Origin: Betaproteobacteria bacterium HGW-Betaproteobacteria-7 | GTDB lineage: Bacteria; Pseudomonadota; Gammaproteobacteria; Burkholderiales; Rhodocyclaceae | Assembly: GCA_002840765.1 (NCBI GenBank) | Contig: PHCE01000002.1 | Coordinates: forward strand, 558,001-622,000 | DNA: 64,000 nucleotides | Direction of reading: 5' to 3' | Shown: positions 8,498 through 18,743 of the stretch, in pieces | Position numbering within the stretch: the stretch's first letter is position 1 | Layout: the number at the start of each line of letters is the position of its first letter | The notes under the pieces: generated by a model | Seen by the model: only the letters and a program-made list of their open reading frames with translations | The model's database searches: none | Told to the model about the DNA's origin: nothing | Made by a program: the position numbers and the translations under genes

Positions 8498-9988
8498 ATG
8501 AAACGTTTATTTGCATTGCTGGCTCTGGTCGGCGCCGTTTCCCTCGGTGCCCCCGTCTGGGCTCAGGACAAGGTTGCCGAACCGGCAGCTGTCACCGCGG
8601 AAGTCGCTGCGCCGGCCGCCGTCGAGGCCCCCGCTGCCGTTGAAGCCGCTCCGGCTGAAGCGGCGCCCGTCGCTGCACCGGTGCCGAACAAGGGCGACAA
8701 CGCCTGGATCATGGTCTGTGCCGCCTTCGTCATCCTGATGTCGATCCCCGGTCTGGCCCTGTTCTACGGTGGCCTGGTGCGTTCGAAGAACATGCTCTCG
8801 GTGCTCATGCAGGTCTTCGTCGTCTTCTGCCTGATCTCGGTGCTTTGGGTGGTCTATGGCTACTCGCTGGCCTTCACCGAGGGCAACGCCTTCTTCGGGA
8901 CGCTGGACAAGTTGTTCCTCAGCGGCGTGACCATAGAGTCCGTCGGCGCGACCTTCTCCAAGGGGGTGGTCATCTCGGAACTGATCTTCGTCATCTTCCA
9001 GGGAGCCTTCGCGGCGATTACCTGCGGCCTGATCGTTGGTGCCTTTGCTGAACGCGCCAAGTTCTCCGCCATCCTGGTTTTCATGGTGATCTGGTTTACG
9101 CTGGCCTACATCCCGATGGCACACATGGTCTGGTACTGGGCTGGCCCGGATGCCTATACCAGCGCTGAAGCTGGTGCCGCCGCCGGTGCTACCGCTGGCT
9201 TCCTGTTCCAGCATGGCGCCCTCGACTTTGCCGGCGGTACGGTTGTCCATATCAACGCCGCCATCGCTGGCCTGGTTGGTGCCTACATGATCGGCAAGCG
9301 TATCGGTTACGGTCGCGAAGCGATGGCTCCGCACTCCCTGACCTTCACCATGATCGGTGCCTCGCTGCTGTGGTTCGGCTGGTTCGGCTTCAACGCCGGC
9401 TCCGCTCTGGAAGCTTCCGGCGGTTCTGCCCTGGCCATGGTCAACACCTGGGTGGCAACGGCTGCCGCAGCCCTCTCCTGGATGTTCGCTGAATGGATCT
9501 TCAAGGGTAAGCCCTCGATGCTGGGTGCTGCCTCTGGTGCGGTCGCCGGTCTGGTCGCCATCACCCCGGCAGCTGGTTTCGTCGGTGTCATGGGCGCCAT
9601 CGTCCTCGGTCTGCTGGCTGGCATCATCTGCCTGTGGGGCGTCAATGGCCTGAAGAAGCTGCTGGGCGCTGACGACTCCCTGGACGTGTTCGGTGTCCAT
9701 GGTATCGGCGGCATCCTCGGTGCTCTGCTGGTCGCGGTCTTTGCCGATCCGGCCCTCGGCGGTACCGGGGTCTATGACTACGTGGCCAATGCGGTTGCTC
9801 CGTACGACATGGGCGCCCAGTTCATCGCTCAGGCCAAGGGCGTCGCCACCGTGATCGTCTGGTCGGGTGTGGTTTCCCTGGTCGGCTACAAGCTGGTCGA
9901 TATCATCATCGGTCTGCGTGTGCCGGAAGAAGAGGAACGTGAAGGTCTCGACCTGACGTCTCACGGCGAAACCGCCTACCACCACTAA
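8498..9988 (+). CDS. amtB: Ammonium transporter AmtB
   Basis: A 496-residue inner-membrane ammonium channel. A signal peptide (residues 1-23, ending VWAQ) is followed by an Ala/Pro/Glu-rich segment to about residue 65. Then come eleven predicted membrane helices beginning DNAWIMVCAAFVILMSIPGLALFYGG. The paired pore histidines are visible in TVVHINAAIAG and FGVHGIGG. The start at 8498 has an AAGGAG site; the earlier in-frame ATG lies inside glnK. The long linker between signal and TM1 is unusual but does not touch the pore. Confidence 0.95.
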   Translation: MKRLFALLALVGAVSLGAPVWAQDKVAEPAAVTAEVAAPAAVEAPAAVEAAPAEAAPVAAPVPNKGDNAWIMVCAAFVILMSIPGLALFYGGLVRSKNMLSVLMQVFVVFCLISVLWVVYGYSLAFTEGNAFFGTLDKLFLSGVTIESVGATFSKGVVISELIFVIFQGAFAAITCGLIVGAFAERAKFSAILVFMVIWFTLAYIPMAHMVWYWAGPDAYTSAEAGAAAGATAGFLFQHGALDFAGGTVVHINAAIAGLVGAYMIGKRIGYGREAMAPHSLTFTMIGASLLWFGWFGFNAGSALEASGGSALAMVNTWVATAAAALSWMFAEWIFKGKPSMLGAASGAVAGLVAITPAAGFVGVMGAIVLGLLAGIICLWGVNGLKKLLGADDSLDVFGVHGIGGILGALLVAVFADPALGGTGVYDYVANAVAPYDMGAQFIAQAKGVATVIVWSGVVSLVGYKLVDIIIGLRVPEEEEREGLDLTSHGETAYHH

Positions 9989-10016
9989 GATTTGATCTTG
10001 TAGTCTCTCTCCCTTC

Positions 10017-10043
10017 GGGCACCTTCGGGTGCCCGTTTTTTTT
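10017..10043 (+). terminator. Rho-independent terminator after amtB
   Basis: GGGCACC-TTCG-GGTGCCC is a 7-bp stem with a stable TTCG tetraloop, followed by G and eight T. It lies 28 bp after the amtB stop and closes the porin-glnK-amtB operon. It ends just before the next gene's start at 10059. Confidence 0.9.
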
Positions 10044-10058
10044 GCTAGGCTGGGCGGC

Positions 10059-10829
10059 ATGCGCATCGTCCAGCTTTCCGATCTCCACCTTCGTCCCGGC
10101 AGGCTTTACAGCGGCATCGATCCCTGGGCCGCCTGGGGTCTCGCCCTTGATCGCCTGGCGACGCTGGTTCCCGCCGCCGACCTGCTGTTGCTGACCGGCG
10201 ATCTGGCCGACGACGGTCATCCGGATACTTATCGCCAACTGGCCGAATCCCTGCTCGCCAGCCGCTTCCAGTTTGCGGTTCTGCCTGGCAACCACGACCA
10301 CCGCGCCGAGTTGCGCGCCGCCTTTGCCGGGCAGCCTTGGTCACATCCTGAGCTGGCTTGCCAGCGGGTCGATTGCGGCGAATTCACGCTCTTGCTGATC
10401 GACAGCATGATCCCCGGCGAGGAAGGGGGGGTATTCGCTGAGGGCCAGCTGGCCTGGCTGGACAGTCGTTGCCCGGGCGACCGTCGCGTCTTGCTGGCCA
10501 TGCATCATCCGCCGCTGGCCGTTGGCATCGCTGGCATGGATGCCATTGCCTGCGCTGGAGGCGAACGGCTGGCGGCCTGGCTGGCCGACTGGCCCAATGT
10601 CGAAGCTGTGCTCTGTGGTCATGTGCATCGTCTGGTGTTCGGCTCGCTGGCCGGCCGCCCGGTGATCACGGCGCCATCGACGGTGCATCAGGTCGCCCTG
10701 GGGGAGGGGCCGCTCGCCTACACCACGGAGCCGGGTGGTCTGTTGGTGCATGACTGGTTGCCGGGGCAGGCCTTGCGTACCCACTACCTGCCGCTGGCGG
10801 CGGCGCCGGTGGTTGTCTATCCGGCGTAG
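10059..10829 (+). CDS. CpdA-like metallophosphoesterase
   Basis: A 256-residue calcineurin-type phosphoesterase. Metal ligands appear in order: SDLHL near residue 6, TGDLADDG near 45, PGNHDHR near 80, MHHPP near 148 and GHVHR near 188. This is the class III cyclic-nucleotide phosphodiesterase/CpdA pattern, so cAMP or a related phosphodiester is a plausible substrate. The start at 10059 is chosen because the conserved MRIVQLSDLH begins there; an earlier ATG would lie inside the terminator. Confidence 0.85.
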   Translation: MRIVQLSDLHLRPGRLYSGIDPWAAWGLALDRLATLVPAADLLLLTGDLADDGHPDTYRQLAESLLASRFQFAVLPGNHDHRAELRAAFAGQPWSHPELACQRVDCGEFTLLLIDSMIPGEEGGVFAEGQLAWLDSRCPGDRRVLLAMHHPPLAVGIAGMDAIACAGGERLAAWLADWPNVEAVLCGHVHRLVFGSLAGRPVITAPSTVHQVALGEGPLAYTTEPGGLLVHDWLPGQALRTHYLPLAAAPVVVYPA

Positions 10830-10836
10830 GCAGCGC

Positions 10837-11379
10837 TTACTTGATCAGCGGCAGCAGCGAGCGGAATTCGTCGGTGCCGGCCTTGTGCAGCCATTCAAAG
10901 AGCACCATTTCGGTGGTGACGATATGCACGCCGACGGCGCGCAGGCGTTCGATGGCCGCATCGCGGTTGGCCGGGGTGCGCGACGAGGCGGCGTCGGCGA
11001 CAAGGAAGACCTGGAAACCAGCTTCGAGCAGGCCGCAAGCGGTTTGCAGCACGCAGACATGCGTCTCGGTGCCGCTCAGGATGACCTGACCGCGGCCAGC
11101 AGCGCGCAGCAGGTCAAGGACGCCCGGCTCGGCGGCGCAGGAGAAGTGGGTCTTCTCGAAGAAGCGGGCATGGCGCCCGGCTTCCTGGATGGCCTCGAGA
11201 CTGTGGCCGAGGCCGCGCACGTACTGTTCGGAGACGAAGGCCGGGACTGCCAGCTGGTCTGACGCGCTGATCAGGCGCACGGCATTGGCGGTGACGCTGT
11301 CTGCCGCGAAAATGGCCGGCGCCAGTTTCGCCTGGATATCGACAATCAACAGCAGGGAGTGCTCGCGGGAAATCAGCAT
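10837..11379 (-). CDS. Isochorismatase-family cysteine hydrolase (YcaC-like)
   Basis: A 180-residue alpha/beta hydrolase. The catalytic triad candidates are Asp14 (LLLIVDIQ), Lys in FEKTHFS and the Cys in GTETHVCVLQTA. This arrangement and length fit the YcaC-like group, whose physiological substrates are mostly unknown. It is the last gene of a minus-strand run thrH-purU-this gene; 6 bp separate it from purU. Confidence 0.85.
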   Translation of the reverse strand: MLISREHSLLLIVDIQAKLAPAIFAADSVTANAVRLISASDQLAVPAFVSEQYVRGLGHSLEAIQEAGRHARFFEKTHFSCAAEPGVLDLLRAAGRGQVILSGTETHVCVLQTACGLLEAGFQVFLVADAASSRTPANRDAAIERLRAVGVHIVTTEMVLFEWLHKAGTDEFRSLLPLIK

Positions 11380-11385
11380 GATTGT

Positions 11386-12249
11386 TTACCGGAAGACGAC
11401 CGTCTTGTTGCCATGGACCAGCACCCGGTCTTCCAGGTGGTAGCGCAGGCCGCGGGCGAGCACTGTCTTCTCGATATCCTTGCCGTAGCGGACCATGTCT
11501 TCCGGTGAATCGGAATGGTCGATGCGGATCACATCCTGCTCGATGATCGGGCCGGCATCCAGTTCGCTGGTCACGTAATGGCAGGTGGCGCCGATCAGCT
11601 TGACGCCGCGCACATAGGCCTGGTGGTAGGGCTTGGCGCCGGCAAAGCTGGGCAGGAAGCTGTGGTGGATATTGATGATCTTGCCAGCCAGTGCAGCGCA
11701 CAGTTCCGGCGAGAGGATCTGCATGTAGCGGGCGAGGACCATGGTGTCGCCGCGCACATCGTCAAAAATTCGGCGGATCTCGGCGTAGGCGCCCTTCTTG
11801 TTGTCGGTGTTGACCGGCACATGGTGGAAGGGAATGCCGTGCCATTCGACGAAGCCGCGGAAGGTGTCGTGGTTGGAGATGACGCAGGGAATCTCGATAT
11901 CGAGTTCCTTGGCCTGCCAGCGCGCCAGCAGGTCGTACAGGCAATGTTCCTGCTTGGAAACGAGGACGACGACGCGCTTCTTGACCGCGCTGTCGTTGAT
12001 CGTCCAAGTCATCGACAGGGGTTTGGCGACTTCGTTGGCGAACCGTTCGCGGAATTCGGCGAGCAGGAAGGGCAGCGAATCGGCCTTGATCTCAATGCGC
12101 ATGAAATAGCGACTGGTCAGCACGTCCGAATGGAAACTCGACTCGAGAATCCAGCCACCGTGGGCGGCAATGAAGCCGGACACTCGCGCGATGATGCCGA
12201 CCTGGTCGGGACAGGAGGCGGAGAGCGTGTAGAAACGGTCGCTATGCAT
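11386..12249 (-). CDS. purU: Formyltetrahydrofolate deformylase
   Basis: A 287-residue enzyme that hydrolyses 10-formyl-THF to THF and formate. The N-terminal ACT domain covers residues 1-85 (YTLSASCPDQVGIIARVSGFIAAHGG). The formyltransferase-fold domain contains CVISNHDTFRGFVEW and the active-site block NIHHSFLPSFAGAKPYHQA. The Asp in HYVTSELDAGPIIEQD is the expected catalytic one. It is co-directional with thrH, 10 bp apart. Confidence 0.95.
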   Translation of the reverse strand: MHSDRFYTLSASCPDQVGIIARVSGFIAAHGGWILESSFHSDVLTSRYFMRIEIKADSLPFLLAEFRERFANEVAKPLSMTWTINDSAVKKRVVVLVSKQEHCLYDLLARWQAKELDIEIPCVISNHDTFRGFVEWHGIPFHHVPVNTDNKKGAYAEIRRIFDDVRGDTMVLARYMQILSPELCAALAGKIINIHHSFLPSFAGAKPYHQAYVRGVKLIGATCHYVTSELDAGPIIEQDVIRIDHSDSPEDMVRYGKDIEKTVLARGLRYHLEDRVLVHGNKTVVFR

Positions 12250-12259
12250 GGGTTTGAGT

Positions 12260-12871
12260 TCAGGCTACCTTGGCGAAAGCCTTGTCGATCTCGCTGCGCA
12301 GGTCGTCATAGTTGTAAACCACCGGATACTGCGGGAATTCGCGGATGACGTTTTCCGGCGGGTGAAACAGGATGCCGCCGTGGGCTTCGCCGAGCATCGC
12401 CGTGTCGTTGTACGAATCGCCAGCGGCGACGATCTTGAACTTCAGTTCCTTGAAGCGCTTGACCGCCTCGCGCTTCTGGTCCGGCATACGCAGGTGGTAG
12501 TTGACCAGCATGCCGGCGGCGTCGGCTTCCAGCGAATGGCAGAACAGCGTCGGCCAGCCGAGCTGGCGCATCAGCGGATGGGCGAATTCGTAGAAGGTGT
12601 CGGAGAGGATGACCACCTGGTAATCCTCGCGCAGCTGGTCGAGGAAGGCGCGGGCGCCCGGCATCGGCCCCATTTCGCCGATCACCTTCTGGATGTCCGG
12701 CAGGCCGAGCTTGTGCTCGCGCAGGATGTTCAGGCGGTAGGTCATCAGCTTGTCGTAGTCCGGCTCGTCGCGCGTCGTGCGCATCAGTTCGGGAATGCCC
12801 GTGCGCTTGGAAAATTCGATCCAGATTTCGGGGACGAGGACCCCTTCGAGGTCAAGGCAGACGATTTGCAC
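12260..12871 (-). CDS. thrH: Phosphoserine phosphatase / homoserine phosphotransferase ThrH
   Basis: A 203-residue HAD-fold protein. The first HAD motif reads DLEGVLVPE, the ThrH variant of DxDxT. VVILSDTFYEF is motif II and AAGDSYNDTAMLGEA is the metal-binding motif IV. ThrH dephosphorylates phosphoserine and can transfer the phosphate to homoserine. The length and the DLEG motif separate it from SerB. Confidence 0.93.
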   Translation of the reverse strand: MQIVCLDLEGVLVPEIWIEFSKRTGIPELMRTTRDEPDYDKLMTYRLNILREHKLGLPDIQKVIGEMGPMPGARAFLDQLREDYQVVILSDTFYEFAHPLMRQLGWPTLFCHSLEADAAGMLVNYHLRMPDQKREAVKRFKELKFKIVAAGDSYNDTAMLGEAHGGILFHPPENVIREFPQYPVVYNYDDLRSEIDKAFAKVA

Positions 12872-13032
12872 GTTAGGCTCCAGCGCGGAAAGCGGAAAAG
12901 CGCTGATTTTACCTTATGGTGCGGCAATCTCGCCGCCACCTCCCGCCAGCGCCGGGCAACAGCGGAAAAACATCGAGCCGGAGCGCTTTGGCGATACTGC
13001 TAGACTGAGCCTTTTCCCGCGGAGACCTGCCC

Positions 13033-13731
13033 ATGAAATCCCTCCTGGCGATATGCCTCATCCTGGCTGCCCCCTTCGTTGTTGCCGCCGACAAGGGCGC
13101 TGTTGCGCCGGCGGCCGACGACGTCGTACGCGGTGTCGTGCTCGAAGTGAAGGATGTCGAAAGCTACACCTATCTCCGTCTGAAGACGAAGAGCGGCGAA
13201 ACCTGGGCGGCAGTGGAAAAGACGCCGCTGAAGAAAGGCGCCGAAGTGACCATCGAGCACGCCATGGTGATGAAGAACTTCGAGAGCGTCGCCCTGAAGC
13301 GCCGCTTCGACAGCATTGTTTTCGGGCAGCTGGCAGGGGCGGCGGGCGTTGCGCCGGCCGCCGCACCGCACGGCGGAATGGCGAAGGCCCCGGTCAATGT
13401 GGCCAACATCAAGGTCGACAAGGCGGCCGGCGCCAATGCCCGGACGGTTGCGGAAATCATCGGGCGGGCTGGCCAATTGAAGGACAAGCCGGTGTTGGTG
13501 CGTGGTCAGATCGTCAAGTACAACGCAGGCATCATGGGCAAGAACTGGCTGCACCTGCGCGACGGCACGGGCAGCGACAAGGATGGCAGCAACGACCTGC
13601 TGGTGACGACCCTCAACGAGGCCAGCCCCGGTGAAGTGGTGACGGTGAAGGGCACCGTGCGTACCGACAAGGATTTCGGTTCCGGCTACGTCTACAAGGT
13701 CATGGTCGACGAAGCGACGTTACAGAAGTAG
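13033..13731 (+). CDS. Secreted OB-fold (NrfJ-like) protein of unknown function
   Basis: A 232-residue protein with a clear signal peptide (cut near VVAA-DKG). It has an N-terminal beta-rich half with TYLRLKTKSGETWAAVEKTPLKKG, a low-complexity Ala/Pro linker near residue 100-120, then an OB-fold half: VLVRGQIVKYN..MGKNWLHLRDGTGS...VTVKGTVRTDKDFGSGY. Such tandem OB-like domains occur in NrfJ-related periplasmic proteins. It stands alone between convergent neighbours; no partner is evident. Confidence 0.75.
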   Translation: MKSLLAICLILAAPFVVAADKGAVAPAADDVVRGVVLEVKDVESYTYLRLKTKSGETWAAVEKTPLKKGAEVTIEHAMVMKNFESVALKRRFDSIVFGQLAGAAGVAPAAAPHGGMAKAPVNVANIKVDKAAGANARTVAEIIGRAGQLKDKPVLVRGQIVKYNAGIMGKNWLHLRDGTGSDKDGSNDLLVTTLNEASPGEVVTVKGTVRTDKDFGSGYVYKVMVDEATLQK

Positions 13732-13795
13732 CGCACAGACCGTCGCCTGCCGGGGCGAGGGGCGCTACCGCGGGTAGCCTCCCGATTCCGGCCAG

Positions 13796-15703
<1,908 letters not shown>

Positions 15704-15767
15704 GAGGGAGCCGATTATAGCGGCGGCGATGCGCTAGAATCCGGGAGATTCGCCACTCAATGACACC

Positions 15768-16973
15768 ATGATCAAGCAGATTCGCACCGACCAGCTCAAG
15801 CCGGGCATGTTCATCCACGATCTGAACTGTGGTTGGCTGGACCATCCGTTCCTGTCCAACGCCTTCAAGGTGCATGACCAGGCGACGGTGGACAAGATCG
15901 TCAATCTCGGCATCCGCGAGCTGTACATCGATACGCTCAAGGGTGCCGATGTCTGGGCGGCGCGCACGCAGCAGGAAGTCAGCGCCGATCTCGACCGGCA
16001 GATGCAGGAGATCGCCCGCAAGGAACCAGAGAAGCCGGTTGCCGCGGCGCTCAAGGACGAGGCGGCGCGCGCCCGGCGCCTGCACGGCGAGGCCAACAAG
16101 GTCGTTCGCCACATGATGGACGACATCCGCCTCGGTCAGCAGATTCAGGTCGAACGCGTCGAGCCGCTGGTCGAGAACATGGTCGAGTCGATCTTCCGCA
16201 ACCAGGACGCGCTGCTCCCGCTGGCTCGGCTGAAGAACCACGACGACTACACCTTCGAACACTCGGTCGGCGTCTGTGCCCTGCTCGTCGCCTTTGGTCG
16301 TGGCCTCAAGCTCGACAAGGCGGTGATCAAGGACATGGCGCTCGGCGGCCTGCTGCACGACGTCGGCAAGGCGCGCATCCCCGATGCCATCCTCAACAAA
16401 CCCGGCAAGCTGGACGAGGACGAGTTCGAGCGCATGAAGTCGCACGTCGACCAGGGCGTGCAACTGCTGCGCCAGACCCCCGGCGTCAGTGACATCGCCC
16501 TGCAGGTCACCGCCCAGCACCACGAGCGTTTCGACGGTACCGGCTATCCGGGTCGGCTGACTGGCGCCGGCATCAGTCTCTATGGCCAGATGGCGGCCAT
16601 TGTCGATGTCTATGACGCCATTTCCTCTGACCGCATCTATCACAAGGGCATGCCGGCGACGCAGGCGCTGAAGAAGCTGCTCGAATGGAGCAGTCACCAC
16701 TTCGACCCGCAACTCGTCCAGTCCTTCATCCGCGCCATTGGCATCTATCCGACCGGCGTGCTGGTCCAGCTGGAAAGCAAGCGGCTCGGCGTCGTCGTCG
16801 AGCAGAACGAGAAGAGCCTGCTCGAACCGGTCGTCCGCATCTTCTACCATGCCGGCCAGCAGTACTACATTCCGCCGGAAATCGTTGATCTCGCCAAGTC
16901 GCAGGATCGCATCGCCAGTTTCGAAAGCTTCGACAAGTGGAAAATCGACCCCTACCAATGGCTGCCCGCCTGA
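15768..16973 (+). CDS. HD-GYP cyclic-di-GMP phosphodiesterase with DUF3391 domain (intact copy)
   Basis: A 401-residue cytoplasmic protein: DUF3391 over about 1-130 (IRTDQLKPGMFIHDLNCGWLDHPF), then an HD-GYP domain at about 150-345. Active-site residues look complete: EHSVGVCALL, LLHDVGKARIP, KSHVDQG, QHHERFDGTGYP and DVYDAISSDR. The product is predicted to hydrolyse c-di-GMP. The last 16 bases overlap the start of the coiled-coil gene, and a degenerate paralogue lies two genes on, so the three form one operon. Confidence 0.93.
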   Translation: MIKQIRTDQLKPGMFIHDLNCGWLDHPFLSNAFKVHDQATVDKIVNLGIRELYIDTLKGADVWAARTQQEVSADLDRQMQEIARKEPEKPVAAALKDEAARARRLHGEANKVVRHMMDDIRLGQQIQVERVEPLVENMVESIFRNQDALLPLARLKNHDDYTFEHSVGVCALLVAFGRGLKLDKAVIKDMALGGLLHDVGKARIPDAILNKPGKLDEDEFERMKSHVDQGVQLLRQTPGVSDIALQVTAQHHERFDGTGYPGRLTGAGISLYGQMAAIVDVYDAISSDRIYHKGMPATQALKKLLEWSSHHFDPQLVQSFIRAIGIYPTGVLVQLESKRLGVVVEQNEKSLLEPVVRIFYHAGQQYYIPPEIVDLAKSQDRIASFESFDKWKIDPYQWLPA

Positions 16974-17509
16974 TCGCGCTGCTGCTCTGCAGCCTGCCGG
17001 TCCTGGCGCTTGCCGAAGAAGCGGCCGGCGACCGCCAGCAGCGTCAGGAACGGGCAACGGCCCTGCAGGACGAGGCGCAGGCCCGCCGGCAGCAGGCTGA
17101 TGACCTGTTCGAAAGCCGGCAGAAGGCCTGCGCCGACAAGTTTTTCGTCAATTCCTGTGTCGAAGATGCGCGCAGCGAGCACCTGGCGACCATCCGCGAA
17201 GCCCGCCGCCTGGAGAACGAAGGCGCTGCCCTGGAGCGCGTGGTGAGGGAGGAAGAAGCGCAAGCGGCCGAGCTCGTCCGCCAGGAAAAGGCGCGTCAGA
17301 AGGAAGCCGAACTGGCCGTCCGCCAGGCGGAAACGACCGCCGCCCGACAGGCCGATGAAGCCGCCATTGGCGCCCGCCTGACCGACAAGGAGCGCAAGGC
17401 GGCCGAAGGGGCTCAGCGCAAGGCGGCCGAGGCCGAAAAGCAGCGCCAGAAACAGGCCCGCCACGCTGCCAAGCTGGAAAAGAAGAAGCAGCAGGCGGCT
17501 GGACAATAG
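16958..17509 (+). CDS. Secreted coiled-coil protein between two HD-GYP genes
   Basis: A 183-residue protein. A signal peptide (residues 1-20, ending ALAEE) is followed by an almost entirely helical sequence rich in Ala, Glu, Lys, Gln and Arg, with two cysteines (KACADKFFVNSCVEDAR) that could form a periplasmic disulfide. I do not recognise a family with a known function. The ATG at 16958 overlaps the upstream HD-GYP stop, so translation is probably coupled. Coupling to two c-di-GMP-type proteins suggests an envelope role; this is inference. Confidence 0.8.
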   Translation: MAARLIALLLCSLPVLALAEEAAGDRQQRQERATALQDEAQARRQQADDLFESRQKACADKFFVNSCVEDARSEHLATIREARRLENEGAALERVVREEEAQAAELVRQEKARQKEAELAVRQAETTAARQADEAAIGARLTDKERKAAEGAQRKAAEAEKQRQKQARHAAKLEKKKQQAAGQ

Positions 17510-17522
17510 GCGCCGGCGCGAG

Positions 17523-18743
17523 ATGATCCGCAAACTCTCCATCGACCAGTTGCAGCCCGGCATGTTTGTCGTGGATTTGCACCGGAAATGGCTGGAACAC
17601 TCCTTCTGGCGGCAGAAGTTTTCTGTTCGCGACGCCGAGCAGATCGCCCGTCTGGTCGAGGAGGGCATCACCGAAGTCAGTATCGACACGGAAAAGGGCA
17701 GCGACCTGCCGCCGCCCGAACCGCCGCCCGTTTATCGTAACCACGAAATCGAACAGCACTTCATCGGCCGCCTGCAGCGTCTCAAGGCCAAGCCGGCGAC
17801 AGTTTCCCTGGGTGAAGAGCGCCGCCGTTCGGCGCGCCTGATCGGCGAGGCGGCCACTACCGTCGCCGAGTTGATGCTGGCGGCGCGCAGCGGGCGCGAG
17901 GTGGATGCGGCGCGTCTTGAACCCGTGGTCGCCAAGATGATCGAATCGGTGCTGCGCAACCCGGATGCGCTGGCCCCGCTGGCCCGCCTGAAGCGCCAGG
18001 ATGCCTATGCCACGGAGCACGCCGTGGCGACGGCAGCGCTGATCATCGCCCTCGGCCGGCAACTTGAATTACCGGAAGCGGAGCTGGAGAAGCTCGCCCT
18101 CGGCACCATGGTCAAGGACATCGGCCAGTCGGCCATGGATGCCCGGCTGATCACCAAGCCCGGCATGTTGTCGCAGTCGGAGTACGAAGTCGTCCAGAGC
18201 CACGTCGAGGAGGGTCTTTCCGTGCTGCAGGCGACGGTTCGCCTGCCTGAAACCTCGGTCGCCGTCGTCCTCGAACACCACGAGCGTTACAACGGCTGCG
18301 GCTACCCCTATCGCATGGCCGGCGACGAAATCTCGCTGGCCGGACGCATGGCCGCCGTCGTCGACACCTACGACGCGATGACCTCGGACCGCCCCTACCG
18401 GCCGGCCATTTCACCGTCGCTGGCGCTGCGCCAGCTCTACGACCAGGGCGGCAGTCAGTTCGACCCTGAACTGGTCGCTGCCTTCGTGCGCACCATCGGC
18501 GTCTATCCGGTCGGCACCCTGGTACTCCTGGAGAGCGGCCATCTGGCGGTGGTCGAGGAACTGCACCACGAGAGCATCCTCAGCCCGGTCGTCCGCGTCA
18601 TCTTCCATACCGGGCGGCGGCAATACGTCGAGCCGGTCCGCGTCGACCTGGCGCGCGTTGTCGGCAACCACTACGGGCAGATCGTTCGCGCCGAAACCTA
18701 CGAGCGCTGGGGACTTAGTCCGCTGCGCTGGCAACCTGCCTGA
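17523..18743 (+). CDS. Degenerate HD-GYP domain protein (probably inactive paralogue)
   Basis: A 406-residue paralogue of the protein at 15768-16973 with the same DUF3391 plus HD-GYP layout. The HD signature is altered: HDVGK is replaced by KDIGQ, losing the metal-binding His and the catalytic Lys. The HHERxDGTGYP block becomes HHERYNGCGYP. Other ligands (EHAV, QSHVEEG, VVDTYDAM) remain. It is likely a c-di-GMP binding or regulatory partner rather than a phosphodiesterase. Its end overlaps mutY by 29 bp on the opposite strand. Confidence 0.9.
   Translation: MIRKLSIDQLQPGMFVVDLHRKWLEHSFWRQKFSVRDAEQIARLVEEGITEVSIDTEKGSDLPPPEPPPVYRNHEIEQHFIGRLQRLKAKPATVSLGEERRRSARLIGEAATTVAELMLAARSGREVDAARLEPVVAKMIESVLRNPDALAPLARLKRQDAYATEHAVATAALIIALGRQLELPEAELEKLALGTMVKDIGQSAMDARLITKPGMLSQSEYEVVQSHVEEGLSVLQATVRLPETSVAVVLEHHERYNGCGYPYRMAGDEISLAGRMAAVVDTYDAMTSDRPYRPAISPSLALRQLYDQGGSQFDPELVAAFVRTIGVYPVGTLVLLESGHLAVVEELHHESILSPVVRVIFHTGRRQYVEPVRVDLARVVGNHYGQIVRAETYERWGLSPLRWQPA

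Noticed and set aside
8507-10066. 519-codon antisense frame across amtB
   Set aside because: Low-complexity His/Asp/Gly-rich sequence typical of the reverse strand of membrane-protein genes. amtB has a signal peptide, RBS and conserved histidines on the other strand.
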